Source: Flavobacterium sp. IMCC34852
GTDB taxonomy: Bacteria; Bacteroidota; Bacteroidia; Flavobacteriales; Flavobacteriaceae
NCBI RefSeq assembly: GCF_030643905.1
Contig: NZ_CP121446.1
Coordinates: 2,834,001 to 2,898,000, forward strand
Length of the DNA stretch: 64,000 nt
Reading direction: 5' to 3'
Below, piece by piece: positions 18,261-26,122 of this stretch. The notes under the pieces are model-generated. The model saw only the letters and a program-made list of their open reading frames with translations, did no database searches and had not been told where the DNA came from. Within the stretch, counting starts at the first letter, position 1. Every line of letters begins with the position of its first letter. The position numbers were made by a program, and so were the translations under genes.

Positions 18261-18584
18261 ATGATTAAATATATAATGTCTAAAAGGGTACATGAAAGAG
18301 GACTGATTGGTATAGGCATATGCATAGTTGTTTTTTTGTTGGGATACTATGTCCTAAATCATATTTCAACCTTAGAAGATCCTCCATTAGGTCATACTAT
18401 TTATATTCTGATTGGCAGCGCCTTGACATTTCTTTCAATTTTAGGATTTATTTTAATCCTGAAATACTTGTATGACAACAAAAAGAAAAAAGAAAGAAGA
18501 GAAAGAAAACGAAAAAAGCACAAGCTATTCTATCTGAAAGACAATCCACAAAGCAAGAAGTCAACCGGAAGAACAGAGAATTAG
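18261..18584 (+). CDS. Small hypothetical membrane protein
   Basis: A 107-residue protein with two hydrophobic segments (about 15-33 and 46-67) and a strongly basic C-terminal tail rich in Lys and Arg, ending in SKKSTGRTEN. No family is recognised. The basic tail should face the cytoplasm. It lies between the DoxX/thioredoxin and TlpA-like genes on the same strand. Confidence 0.6.
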   Translation: MIKYIMSKRVHERGLIGIGICIVVFLLGYYVLNHISTLEDPPLGHTIYILIGSALTFLSILGFILILKYLYDNKKKKERRERKRKKHKLFYLKDNPQSKKSTGRTEN

Positions 18585-18639
18585 CAAAATTTTATGACCA
18601 CCAAAGAATGTCATTATCTACTTTTATAAAAAAATTAAA

Positions 18640-19137
18640 ATGAAAAAAACCTTATTAAGTATCGTATTCGCTATCAGTTGCTTGGCTTGTTCTAACGCTC
18701 AAAAAAAAGAATTCAGCAAAACAACCTTTGAAAAAAAATTAACCACACTCGACAATTCTGAAACCACCTTTAAAGAAATTATAAAAAATCATAAAGGAAA
18801 GGTAGTGGTCATGGAAATCTGGGCTTCATGGTGCAGTGATTGTGTAAAAGCCATGCCTCAATTTAAAGAATTGCAAAGCAAATATACCGACGCAAGTTAT
18901 GTTTTTATCTCTATGGATAAATCATACGACAAGTGGTTGGCCGGAATTGACAGATACGAATTAAAAGGCGATCATTATTGGGTTACCGACGGAATGAAAG
19001 GAGAATTCGGAAAATCTATCGATTTAGACTGGATTCCCAGATATATTATTATAGATAAAGACGGAAAAATTGCCACTTACAGAGCGGTAGAAACCGACTT
19101 TGAAGAAATGAGCGCCACCATAAAAAAATTATTATAA
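18640..19137 (+). CDS. TlpA-like thioredoxin-fold lipoprotein
   Basis: A 165-residue extracytoplasmic thiol oxidoreductase. The lipoprotein signal ends LAC at Cys17. The active site is C65-S-D-C68 in WASWCSDCVKAMP, and the fold continues with FKELQSKYTDASYVFISMD and the cis-Pro segment WIPRYIIIDKDGKI. TlpA/ResA-type proteins reduce disulfides in the periplasm, for example during cytochrome c maturation; the target here is not evident. The stop codon overlaps the tpiA start by one base, so translation is coupled. Confidence 0.85.
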   Translation: MKKTLLSIVFAISCLACSNAQKKEFSKTTFEKKLTTLDNSETTFKEIIKNHKGKVVVMEIWASWCSDCVKAMPQFKELQSKYTDASYVFISMDKSYDKWLAGIDRYELKGDHYWVTDGMKGEFGKSIDLDWIPRYIIIDKDGKIATYRAVETDFEEMSATIKKLL

Positions 19138-19889
19138 TGAGACAAAAGATTGTTGCCGGTAATTGGAAAATGCACAAAAACGCCGAAGAGACTGAAGATT
19201 TATTAAACGAATTGATTGATAAGTTGCCCAATGATATTGAGGCACAGGTTATAGTAGCGCCAACTTTTGTTAATTTGGCTTCGGCTGTAGATCACTTAGA
19301 ATTTACCAATATTGGTGTGGCAGCTCAAAATATGCATCAAAATGAAAGCGGTGCTTATACCGGTGAGATTTCTGCCGATATGTTAAAAAGTATCGGAGTA
19401 AATATTGTAATTCTGGGACATTCCGAGCGTCGTGCTTATTTTCACGAAACCGATACGCTTTTGGCACAAAAAGTAACAACAGCGTTAAAACACGACATGA
19501 CCGTTATTTTTTGTTTTGGAGAAGAATTAAAAGACAGACAGAACAGCCAACATTTTAATGTGGTGGAAAATCAATTGCGAGATGGTTTGTTTCACTTAGA
19601 AAATAAAGATTGGGAACAAATTGTTTTAGCCTATGAACCGGTTTGGGCTATTGGAACAGGAGAAACTGCTTCACCGGAACAAGCCCAAGAAATGCACGAA
19701 TTTATCAGAGAAACCATTCGCAAAAGATTTGGCAGTGATGTGGCAGAAGATGTTTCTATCTTGTATGGCGGAAGCGTAAAACCCGACAATGCTAAAGAAA
19801 TTTTTTCTAAACCGGATGTTGATGGCGGATTGATTGGTGGTGCGGCTTTAAAAGCGGCTGATTTTGCTGCTATTGTCAACGCAATTTAA
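19137..19889 (+). CDS. tpiA: Triosephosphate isomerase
   Basis: A 250-residue TIM barrel of normal length that interconverts dihydroxyacetone phosphate and glyceraldehyde 3-phosphate in glycolysis. Landmarks are N11-x-K13 in AGNWKMHKN, the electrophilic His in ILGHSERR, the catalytic Glu in LAYEPVWAIGTG (flexible loop 6) and the phosphate-binding YGGSVKPDN. It sits at the end of the DUF1599/DoxX/TlpA run and is followed by a good terminator. Confidence 0.97.
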   Translation: MRQKIVAGNWKMHKNAEETEDLLNELIDKLPNDIEAQVIVAPTFVNLASAVDHLEFTNIGVAAQNMHQNESGAYTGEISADMLKSIGVNIVILGHSERRAYFHETDTLLAQKVTTALKHDMTVIFCFGEELKDRQNSQHFNVVENQLRDGLFHLENKDWEQIVLAYEPVWAIGTGETASPEQAQEMHEFIRETIRKRFGSDVAEDVSILYGGSVKPDNAKEIFSKPDVDGGLIGGAALKAADFAAIVNAI

Positions 19890-19911
19890 TATTACATAAA
19901 TATTTCAGCTT

Positions 19912-19940
19912 AAAAACCTTTCATTAATTTGAAAGGTTTT
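19912..19940 (+). terminator. Rho-independent terminator after tpiA
   Basis: AAAACCTTTCA and TGAAAGGTTTT form a stem around TTAATT (approximate), followed by eight T. Confidence 0.8.
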
Positions 19941-20042
19941 TTTTATTTTAAATATTAAAAATGTGCATTTTATCGATTTTATTTGCTTTTAAACGATATA
20001 TTCTTTTATATTTACCCAAGTCAAAAATCAACCCATATCACT

Positions 20043-20513
20043 ATGAAAACCAAATTTATTTTATTTTTATTATTTGCCTGCTTCACTAACCTTTATGCGC
20101 AAGTTGATACCCAAAAAAGATTTCAGTCTGATTCCCGTAAATATTATGTTTGGAATACTGATTTTGAAAAATACGAATTGGTCGAAACAGAATATGAACA
20201 CTCGGTGATTGATATTCGAGAAATTGGTTCGAAAACCAACGGTTACGTCATTATCAGCATGATAGACAACGGCCAAACCCGATTGCATCACGGTTCGATT
20301 TATAATTTTTCTAAAGAAGAAGAAAATGAAGGTTCTTGGATGATACAGTCCAAATTTATGAGAGCCAAACTCACCTACAATCCCAAAGACAACACCATGA
20401 CGTACTTGTATGATGGTGACAGCAAACGCTACAAACGCATTATGATCTTTACAGTAGCGCCTGATGAAATTCCGAATGCAAGTCTGAAAGCCTCCATGGT
20501 TAAACTTGATTAA
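20043..20513 (+). CDS. Hypothetical secreted protein
   Basis: About 156 residues beginning MKTKFILFLLFACFTNLYAQ, a clear signal peptide. An upstream TTG at 19983 would place 20 extra residues in front of that signal and lies in the promoter region (TTG at 19983, TATATTTA at 20007), so the ATG at 20043 is preferred. The mature part is beta-rich with KYYVWNTDFEKYELVETEYEHS and a C-terminal KRIMIFTVAPDEIP. No family is recognised. Probably periplasmic or outer-membrane associated. Confidence 0.65.
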   Translation: MKTKFILFLLFACFTNLYAQVDTQKRFQSDSRKYYVWNTDFEKYELVETEYEHSVIDIREIGSKTNGYVIISMIDNGQTRLHHGSIYNFSKEEENEGSWMIQSKFMRAKLTYNPKDNTMTYLYDGDSKRYKRIMIFTVAPDEIPNASLKASMVKLD

Positions 20514-20545
20514 ATTTCTTTTGGCAAACCCTTTACAGTAACTCT

Positions 20546-20578
20546 ATGGATTGTTACCTTTGCAAAAAAACAATCCAT
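20546..20578. promoter_or_regulatory. Perfect 10-bp inverted repeat over the prmA promoter and start
   Basis: ATGGATTGTT (20546-20555) and AACAATCCAT (20569-20578) are exact reverse complements, 13 bases apart. Between them lies the -7 element TACCTTTG (20555-20562); the right arm runs into the prmA ATG at 20577. This is operator-like geometry. Confidence 0.5.
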
Positions 20579-21410
20579 GTCAAATATATATTTAGGATAT
20601 CATTTCTCTATTGAACCAAAAGAATTAGGCTCTGAAATTTTAATTGCCGAGTTAGGAGAAAAACCTTTTGAAAGTTTTATTGAAACTGATAACGGTTTTA
20701 GCGCTTATATTCAAAAAGACCTTTGGAGCGAAGATATCTTAGAAGATATTTATTTATTAAAATCTCCCGAATTTACTATCTCCTATACTGTTGAAGAAAT
20801 TGACCAAGTCAACTGGAATGAAGAATGGGAGAAAAACTTCGAACCTATTGATGTAGACGGAAAATGTCATGTTCGCGCGCCATTTCATCCCAAAACCGAC
20901 GCTGAATTTGATATCGTAATCGAACCTAAAATGAGTTTCGGAACCGGTCATCATGAAACCACACACATGATGATTCAGCATTTATTAGAAACCGATGTCG
21001 AAGGCATGAAAACTTTAGACATGGGTTGTGGTACAGCCATTTTAGCCATTTTAGCCGAAATGAAAGGCGCCAAACCTATTGATGCCATCGATATTGATAA
21101 TTGGTGTTATTTGAACTCTATTGAAAATGCCGATCGCAATAATTGTCATGAAATTACGGTTTATGAAGGCGATGCCGAATTATTAAAAGGCAAAAAATAC
21201 GACTTAATCATTGCCAACATCAATCGCAATATTCTATTAAACGATATGCAACAATATGTAGACTGTTTGAACAAAGGCGGTATTCTCTTGTTGAGTGGAT
21301 TTTATAATGAAGACATTCCCTTTATTGATGCTTCTTGCACTGAAAAAGGGCTGACCTATGTCAAAAAATTTGAACGAAACAATTGGGTTTCTTTAAAGTA
21401 TGTAAATTAG
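20577..21410 (+). CDS. prmA: Ribosomal protein L11 methyltransferase
   Basis: A 277-residue PrmA that methylates ribosomal protein L11 using SAM. The N-terminal substrate-recognition domain (1-90) leads through DQVNWNEEWEKNFEPI, the usual family linker, to the Rossmann domain with MSFGTGHHETT and LDMGCGTAILAIL (SAM loop). The NPPY-equivalent segment is ANINRNIL. It is near the length of E. coli PrmA (293). clpS follows 31 nt downstream. Confidence 0.95.
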   Translation: MSNIYLGYHFSIEPKELGSEILIAELGEKPFESFIETDNGFSAYIQKDLWSEDILEDIYLLKSPEFTISYTVEEIDQVNWNEEWEKNFEPIDVDGKCHVRAPFHPKTDAEFDIVIEPKMSFGTGHHETTHMMIQHLLETDVEGMKTLDMGCGTAILAILAEMKGAKPIDAIDIDNWCYLNSIENADRNNCHEITVYEGDAELLKGKKYDLIIANINRNILLNDMQQYVDCLNKGGILLLSGFYNEDIPFIDASCTEKGLTYVKKFERNNWVSLKYVN

Positions 21411-21441
21411 CAATTGAAAATTTTACACTTTGTAAAACGAA

Positions 21442-21723
21442 ATGAAAATGAGCACTATAGAAAAAGTACAAGAAGACGTTTTAGTCGAAGAGCAAGTTGG
21501 CACCAACAACGAAATCGTTTTGTATAATGATGATGTCAATACTTTTGACCACGTAATAGACACATTAATTCGCGTTTGCCAACACACCGCTGAGCAAGCC
21601 GAACAATGCGCTATCTTGGTTCATTACAAAGGAAAATGCACTGTAAAAACAGGGCATTATGACGAACTAAGACCTCAATGTACTCAGTTGCTAGAAGCCG
21701 GTTTAAGTGCAGAGATTATTTAA
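21442..21723 (+). CDS. clpS: ATP-dependent Clp protease adaptor ClpS
   Basis: A 93-residue adaptor that hands N-end-rule substrates to the ClpAP/ClpCP protease. The core signature VLYNDDVNTFDHVIDTL and the later helix AILVHYKGKC are present. The N-terminal 20 residues form the flexible extension that contacts the Clp ATPase. Start could be 21442 or the second Met six bases on. Its TAA is part of a TTAA that also carries the stop of the convergent gene. Confidence 0.93.
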   Translation: MKMSTIEKVQEDVLVEEQVGTNNEIVLYNDDVNTFDHVIDTLIRVCQHTAEQAEQCAILVHYKGKCTVKTGHYDELRPQCTQLLEAGLSAEII

Positions 21724-22148
21724 GCTTTAAACTTCCAATCAAACTCATCGTTGTCTTTGATGATGGCACCAATTTCTACACGGATAACAGTATCAAATTC
21801 GGTCTGAAGAATCAACCAATTGCTTTCGTTAAAGTGATTTTCAAAGGAATCAAAATCTTCTACAGTCCATGATTTAAAGGGCAATCCTGCTTTTATGGTT
21901 TCAATATTTTTACCGATTACTTGGTCTCCCAAAACTGTACTCTCCGGATTTGAACAAGCCATATAACCCAAACGAAAATCTTCATCTTCATAAAAAGTAA
22001 GGCTTATTTTTAGCGTATTGTAATGGTATATGATATTGCCGTCTTCGTCTTTGAATTGCTTGGAAGGTTTACCATATATGGCTTCCACATGATTTTGTTT
22101 CATGCCGAAGAGCAATTGGTCGACTCCGTTTTTAGGATTGATTGTCAT
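21720..22148 (-). CDS. Hypothetical protein
   Basis: About 142 residues from the ATG at 22148; a GTG at 22178 would add ten. An imperfect -7 box (GACCTTTG, minus strand) lies just upstream of 22178, which favours the ATG. The sequence has MTINPKNGVDQLLFGMKQ at the start and alternating strands and acidic loops, without signal or membrane segment. A YGKP-type early motif and the DxDFRLGYM strand recall small immunity-like proteins, but this is only a resemblance. It converges on clpS, sharing the TTAA at 21720-21723. Confidence 0.6.
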   Translation of the reverse strand: MTINPKNGVDQLLFGMKQNHVEAIYGKPSKQFKDEDGNIIYHYNTLKISLTFYEDEDFRLGYMACSNPESTVLGDQVIGKNIETIKAGLPFKSWTVEDFDSFENHFNESNWLILQTEFDTVIRVEIGAIIKDNDEFDWKFKA

Positions 22149-22303
22149 GATGGCATTTGAAATTTTTGTTAACTCCACAAAGGTCGTAAGTTTTTAAGTA
22201 AGCAGAAAGATTTTTAATTATTTTTACTGATATAATTACTTACAAACCAATATTAACTTATATAAATTGGTGTGTGTAAAAATGTCTGACAAAAAGAAAA
22301 AAC

Positions 22304-23689
22304 ATGGACAACAAACTTTGGACCGCCATTGAGGAATTCAAATTTGACCATTCTCATGAAGAATACGGGTTTTCTACCCGATTAGCTTTTGAAAACAATT
22401 GGACAATATACTTTACCCAAACCGCCATTTCAGAGTACAAAAAATTCATGTATTTGGCCGCTACGTCAAATGAAATGGTTTCACCTTCTGAAATTGTGGA
22501 TATTGTGTGGCATCAACATTTGATATTCACCAATTCCTATACAGAATTGTGTCAAATACTTAACAAAAAAATTGAGCATATTCCATCGACTCACAACAAA
22601 AAGGAAAAAGAAAAGTTTGTACAAGCCAAACAAAGAACCCAAGAACTCTATCAATCTTATTTTGGAGAACAACCTGCTGAGATTTGGCATTTCAATTCCC
22701 AAACAGATTCTTTTAATATAAGTAAAGCCAAAACAGACTATGTCAATTTACAAAAAGGATTTTGGATAACACTCACCATATTATCGCTTCCGATTTATTA
22801 TTTGATAAGACCAATTTTGTTCAAAATCCCAAATCCTACATTTTTAAACTATTATATTCCTTTATTTACAATTATTCTGCTCTTGCTTGAAATATATGTC
22901 ACCAAGGCATTTACGCAATTATTTAATAAAATTAAATCTAGTGCTGTTTTGTTAAACTTGAGCGCTTTTGAATTAGTTTTCATGCAAAAAGGAAGATTGC
23001 AATTTGTCATTCACGGTGTATTAAACAACCTGATTGGAAGCGGTAAAATTAGAATTCTAAAAAACAACCGACTACAAATCAATGATGAAGGCGCCTGTGA
23101 CAATCGATATGAAAATTGCATAGTAGAAATCATGAAAGAGTATGAACCCATGCCTTATCCCCAGTTAACCAAAATAGCCCTTAAAAAGCCGGTTTTTGAG
23201 CAGTTAGAAAAATCCGGAACTGAAATTAAAGAAACCATAATCAACTCCAAAGAGTTTGCTCATTTGTCTGTAGTGGTTATGGTAATATTGGGGTTAACCT
23301 TAAGCATTGGATACGCCCGACTCATCTCAGGATATCAGGAAGACAAACCAATACTATATATTTTGATTGCTTGCATCATTTTTACTTTTCTAGTTAACTT
23401 TTATTTAGGCAGGATGAAAAACTATTTGTTCTCCCATACTATTCCAAAAATTTACAAGAATGAGATATTAAAAGAAGACGCCAAACAAAATTGGGAATGG
23501 AACTATTTTATCTTGGGCAAAGCACTTTTGCTTAGTACTTTTGTGCCATTAACAGGATATGTCAACGAGAATTCGCGAAAAGAATCAGGTTGTGGCACAA
23601 GCTGTGGCACTTCAGGTGGCAGTAGTTGCGGAAGTTCTTGCGGAAGTTCTTGCGGTGGCGGATGTGGTGGTTGTGGCGGTGGAGATTAA
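22304..23689 (+). CDS. TIGR04222-type membrane protein with Cys/Gly-rich tail
   Basis: A 461-residue protein. The N-terminal soluble part (1-145) contains IVDIVWHQHLIFTNSY (64-79), the D-x-x-W-H-x-H-L pattern known from glycine-rich-domain-containing proteins. Hydrophobic segments follow near 152-170, 178-195, 322-340 and 348-366. A short amphipathic segment precedes the C terminus, which ends in about 34 residues made only of Ser, Cys, Gly, Thr and a final Asp, with 11 or so cysteines. Such a tail could bind metal or form disulfides. The molecular function of the family is unknown; it stands alone here. Confidence 0.7.
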   Translation: MDNKLWTAIEEFKFDHSHEEYGFSTRLAFENNWTIYFTQTAISEYKKFMYLAATSNEMVSPSEIVDIVWHQHLIFTNSYTELCQILNKKIEHIPSTHNKKEKEKFVQAKQRTQELYQSYFGEQPAEIWHFNSQTDSFNISKAKTDYVNLQKGFWITLTILSLPIYYLIRPILFKIPNPTFLNYYIPLFTIILLLLEIYVTKAFTQLFNKIKSSAVLLNLSAFELVFMQKGRLQFVIHGVLNNLIGSGKIRILKNNRLQINDEGACDNRYENCIVEIMKEYEPMPYPQLTKIALKKPVFEQLEKSGTEIKETIINSKEFAHLSVVVMVILGLTLSIGYARLISGYQEDKPILYILIACIIFTFLVNFYLGRMKNYLFSHTIPKIYKNEILKEDAKQNWEWNYFILGKALLLSTFVPLTGYVNENSRKESGCGTSCGTSGGSSCGSSCGSSCGGGCGGCGGGD

Positions 23690-23716
23690 TTACAAATGAA
23701 CTTTCAATAATCAATT

Positions 23717-24000
23717 CTATTTTACATCCTTATTTTCTAGTAAGCCTTTTTTACTTTCAAATATTGCCAACATCTCATTGGCTTTTTCAATTTGACCGAC
23801 AAATTTCAGAGACTGCGCAAATCGGGAATAAAAAGCAACTTCTAAATCAGTAGTTATACAAAACAGTTCAGTATACCATTTGGTCGCTGATTCTAAATCG
23901 GCTTAAAAATACCGCCAATCTCCTACTCTTTTAAGCATTTTTTCAGAATAATAGCCATTTTCTAGAACCTTCTCATAAAAACAACAAAATCCGTTGAAGT
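23717..24000 (-). pseudogene. Decayed relic of an OmpA-family/TPR gene (N-terminal region)
   Basis: On the minus strand one frame runs for about 92 codons from 23992 to a TAG at 23717-23719, broken only by a TAA at 23903-23905. Translated, it gives FYEKVLENGYYSEKMLKR before the stop, then ADLESATKWYTELF, FYSRFAQSLKFVGQIEKANE and so on. This is the tandem TPR pattern found before the PD40/OmpA part of flavobacterial OmpA-family proteins. No start codon and no C-terminal domains are left. It fills the otherwise gene-free 23690-24040. Confidence 0.6.
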
Positions 24001-24041
24001 GAAGTTATTAAGCAAAACCTTCTGAAAATACTAGATTTTCA

Positions 24042-24078
24042 TAAAAAAACTCGGAATGCGACTCCGAGTTAAGCTTTT
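24042..24078. terminator. Bidirectional terminator after purM
   Basis: AACTCGGA (24049-24056) pairs with TCCGAGTT (24063-24070) around a 7-base loop, with an A-run before and a T-run after it. On the minus strand the T-run serves purM. Confidence 0.75.
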
Positions 24079-24094
24079 TTAATTTAGTATTGTA

Positions 24095-25273
24095 CTAATA
24101 CTCAAACTTACCAAACTCACTTTCAATGGTAAGCTTTTTGTTTTCTGATGCTTCTACTCTACCAACAATTTGTGCGGCTACGCCAAAAGATTCTGAAATA
24201 GCGATGATGTCTTGGGCAATGGCTTGCGGTACGTATAATTCCATGCGATGGCCACAATTGAACACTTGGTACATTTCTTTCCAATCGGTTTTGGAGTTTT
24301 CTTGAATGAGTTTGAATAATGGTGGCACCGGGAACAAATTGTCTTTGATAACGTGAACATTATCTACAAAATGCAGTACTTTAGTTTGTGCGCCACCGGA
24401 ACAATGAACCATTCCGTGGATTTCATTTGGTGAGTATTTATCTAAAATCGATTTGATAATAGGCGCATAAGTTCTGGTTGGTGATAAGACCAATTTTCCG
24501 GCATCGATTGGAGAATCTTGTACAGCATCAGTCAATTTAGTTTGGCCGGAATAAACTAATTCATTCGGAACCGCTGCATCAAAACTTTCGGGGTATTTTT
24601 CGGCTAAATATTTGGCAAAAACATCATGACGTGCCGAAGTTAAGCCATTGCTTCCCATACCGCCGTTATAACTTTTTTCATATTTGGCCTGACCAAAAGA
24701 AGCCAAACCAACAATTACATCACCGGCTTGTATGTTTGCATTATCAACTACATCGCTTCGTTTCATTCGAGCGGTAACGGTTGAATCAACGATGATAGTT
24801 CGCACCAAATCACCCACATCAGCGGTTTCGCCTCCGGTAGAATGAATCGTTACGCCAAAGGATTTCAACTCGGCAATCAATTCTTCGGTTCCGTTGATGA
24901 TGGCTGAAATTACTTCGGCCGGAATTAAGTTCTTGTTTCTACCGATGGTAGAAGACAATAAAATATTATCGGTAGCACCAACACACAATAAATCGTCGAT
25001 ATTCATTATCAACGCATCTTGTGCAATGCCTTTCCAAACCGAAATATCTCCGGTTTCCTTCCAATACATATAGGCCAAAGAAGACTTAGTTCCGGCGCCG
25101 TCGGCATGCATAATCAGACAATAATTGTCGTCGTTGGTCAGGTAATCGGGAACGATTTTACAGAAAGCTTTTGGAAATAATCCTTTGTCGATGTTTTTGA
25201 TGGCGTTGTGCACATCTTCTTTGGAAGCCGAAACTCCGCGTAGATTGTAGCGTTGACTGTTATCAGAGCTCAT
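24095..25273 (-). CDS. purM: Phosphoribosylformylglycinamidine cyclo-ligase (AIR synthase)
   Basis: About 392 residues from the ATG at 25273. PurM converts FGAM to AIR with ATP in purine synthesis. Visible segments are CLIMHADGAGTKSSLAY (N-terminal ATP site), IAQDALIMNIDDLLCVGA, HSTGGETADVGDLV and the C-terminal VFNCGHRMELYV. At about 390 residues it is longer than E. coli PurM (345), as in other Bacteroidota. A TTG at 25300 was rejected because the -7 element TATCTTTG (minus strand, 25298-25305) covers it. Confidence 0.92.
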   Translation of the reverse strand: MSSDNSQRYNLRGVSASKEDVHNAIKNIDKGLFPKAFCKIVPDYLTNDDNYCLIMHADGAGTKSSLAYMYWKETGDISVWKGIAQDALIMNIDDLLCVGATDNILLSSTIGRNKNLIPAEVISAIINGTEELIAELKSFGVTIHSTGGETADVGDLVRTIIVDSTVTARMKRSDVVDNANIQAGDVIVGLASFGQAKYEKSYNGGMGSNGLTSARHDVFAKYLAEKYPESFDAAVPNELVYSGQTKLTDAVQDSPIDAGKLVLSPTRTYAPIIKSILDKYSPNEIHGMVHCSGGAQTKVLHFVDNVHVIKDNLFPVPPLFKLIQENSKTDWKEMYQVFNCGHRMELYVPQAIAQDIIAISESFGVAAQIVGRVEASENKKLTIESEFGKFEY

Positions 25274-25297
25274 TTTGTATTGTTGTGTGTTGTGTCG

Positions 25298-25305
25298 CAA
25301 AGATA
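25298..25305 (-). promoter_or_regulatory. -7 element of the purM promoter
   Basis: Minus-strand TATCTTTG is an exact TAnnTTTG 24 bases upstream of the purM ATG. No clear -33 TTG is seen. Confidence 0.45.
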
Positions 25306-25350
25306 ACTAAAGATTGCAGATTTAATAAGGCAGAAGACAGATTTTTGAAG

Positions 25351-26121
25351 TTAGTTTTCCAAAATCAAAATCTCTACTCTTCGATTTTCGTCTGCTTCGG
25401 TTTCATTGCGTTCCGGAATTTTATGAATAGGTCGGGAAACGCCAAAACCTTTGAATCTCATCCGCTTCCTATCAATCTTGTTGCGAAGTAAATAATTATA
25501 GATAGCCCGAGCCCGAGCCGTAGAGACATCGTTTTTATCGGTTTCGGTTTGGCAACAAATATGGCCTTGGATTTCTATTTTTAATTTCGGATTTTCCTCC
25601 ATTGCACAAAGCAAATCATAGAGTATTGTTTCCGACTTGGGTACAATGCGCGCTGAATTATTAAAAAAATAAATATTGGGTAATTTGATGGTTTCACCTG
25701 CTTTTGAATTTTTGAGTTGTTTACTGAACTCGCTCTCGGTAATTTTGGCTTGAATTTCAGCATAAAAAATGGTCACTCTTCTATTCTCTGCTTGGATTTT
25801 GGACTGTTTAAAATCTTTCCCAAAAGCTATTTTTTCGAGGTTTATATTGAATTTCAAACCACTTTTCTCCAAAAGCTCACGGACACTTTCTATGCGTCTT
25901 TCGGCCAAGTGTTTGTTGTAATTTCTGGTGTCTATACTGTCACAAAAACCTAAGAGTTTTGTAATCTCAATGTCTTTGTTATTGGCTATCCATTCGTTAA
26001 GTGCTAAAATCGAACTTTGATTGGGAAAGTCTTTATTGAAATCGAAAAAAACCTCAAATTGCTTTTGGGTAAACCCAGAAATTGGCAGCAACAGCAACAA
26101 TATGAGTCCGATTTTTTTCAT
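25351..26121 (-). CDS. Double OmpA-like domain periplasmic protein (copy 1)
   Basis: 256 residues from the ATG at 26121, with a signal peptide (1-19, ending GFTQ). Two OmpA C-terminal-like domains follow in tandem: one at about 22-120 (LLGFCDSIDTRNYNKHLAERR then AENRRVTIFY) and one at about 148-256 (IEIQGHICC at 182-190, then NRRVEILILEN at the end). There is no beta-barrel or lipobox. The usual GHTD motif, whose Asp helps hold diaminopimelate of peptidoglycan, is GFCD in domain 1 and GHICC in domain 2. A TTG at 26133 would overlap the upstream gene and is less likely. One base separates it from the paralogue upstream. Confidence 0.75.
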   Translation of the reverse strand: MKKIGLILLLLLPISGFTQKQFEVFFDFNKDFPNQSSILALNEWIANNKDIEITKLLGFCDSIDTRNYNKHLAERRIESVRELLEKSGLKFNINLEKIAFGKDFKQSKIQAENRRVTIFYAEIQAKITESEFSKQLKNSKAGETIKLPNIYFFNNSARIVPKSETILYDLLCAMEENPKLKIEIQGHICCQTETDKNDVSTARARAIYNYLLRNKIDRKRMRFKGFGVSRPIHKIPERNETEADENRRVEILILEN

Positions 26122-26122
26122 C

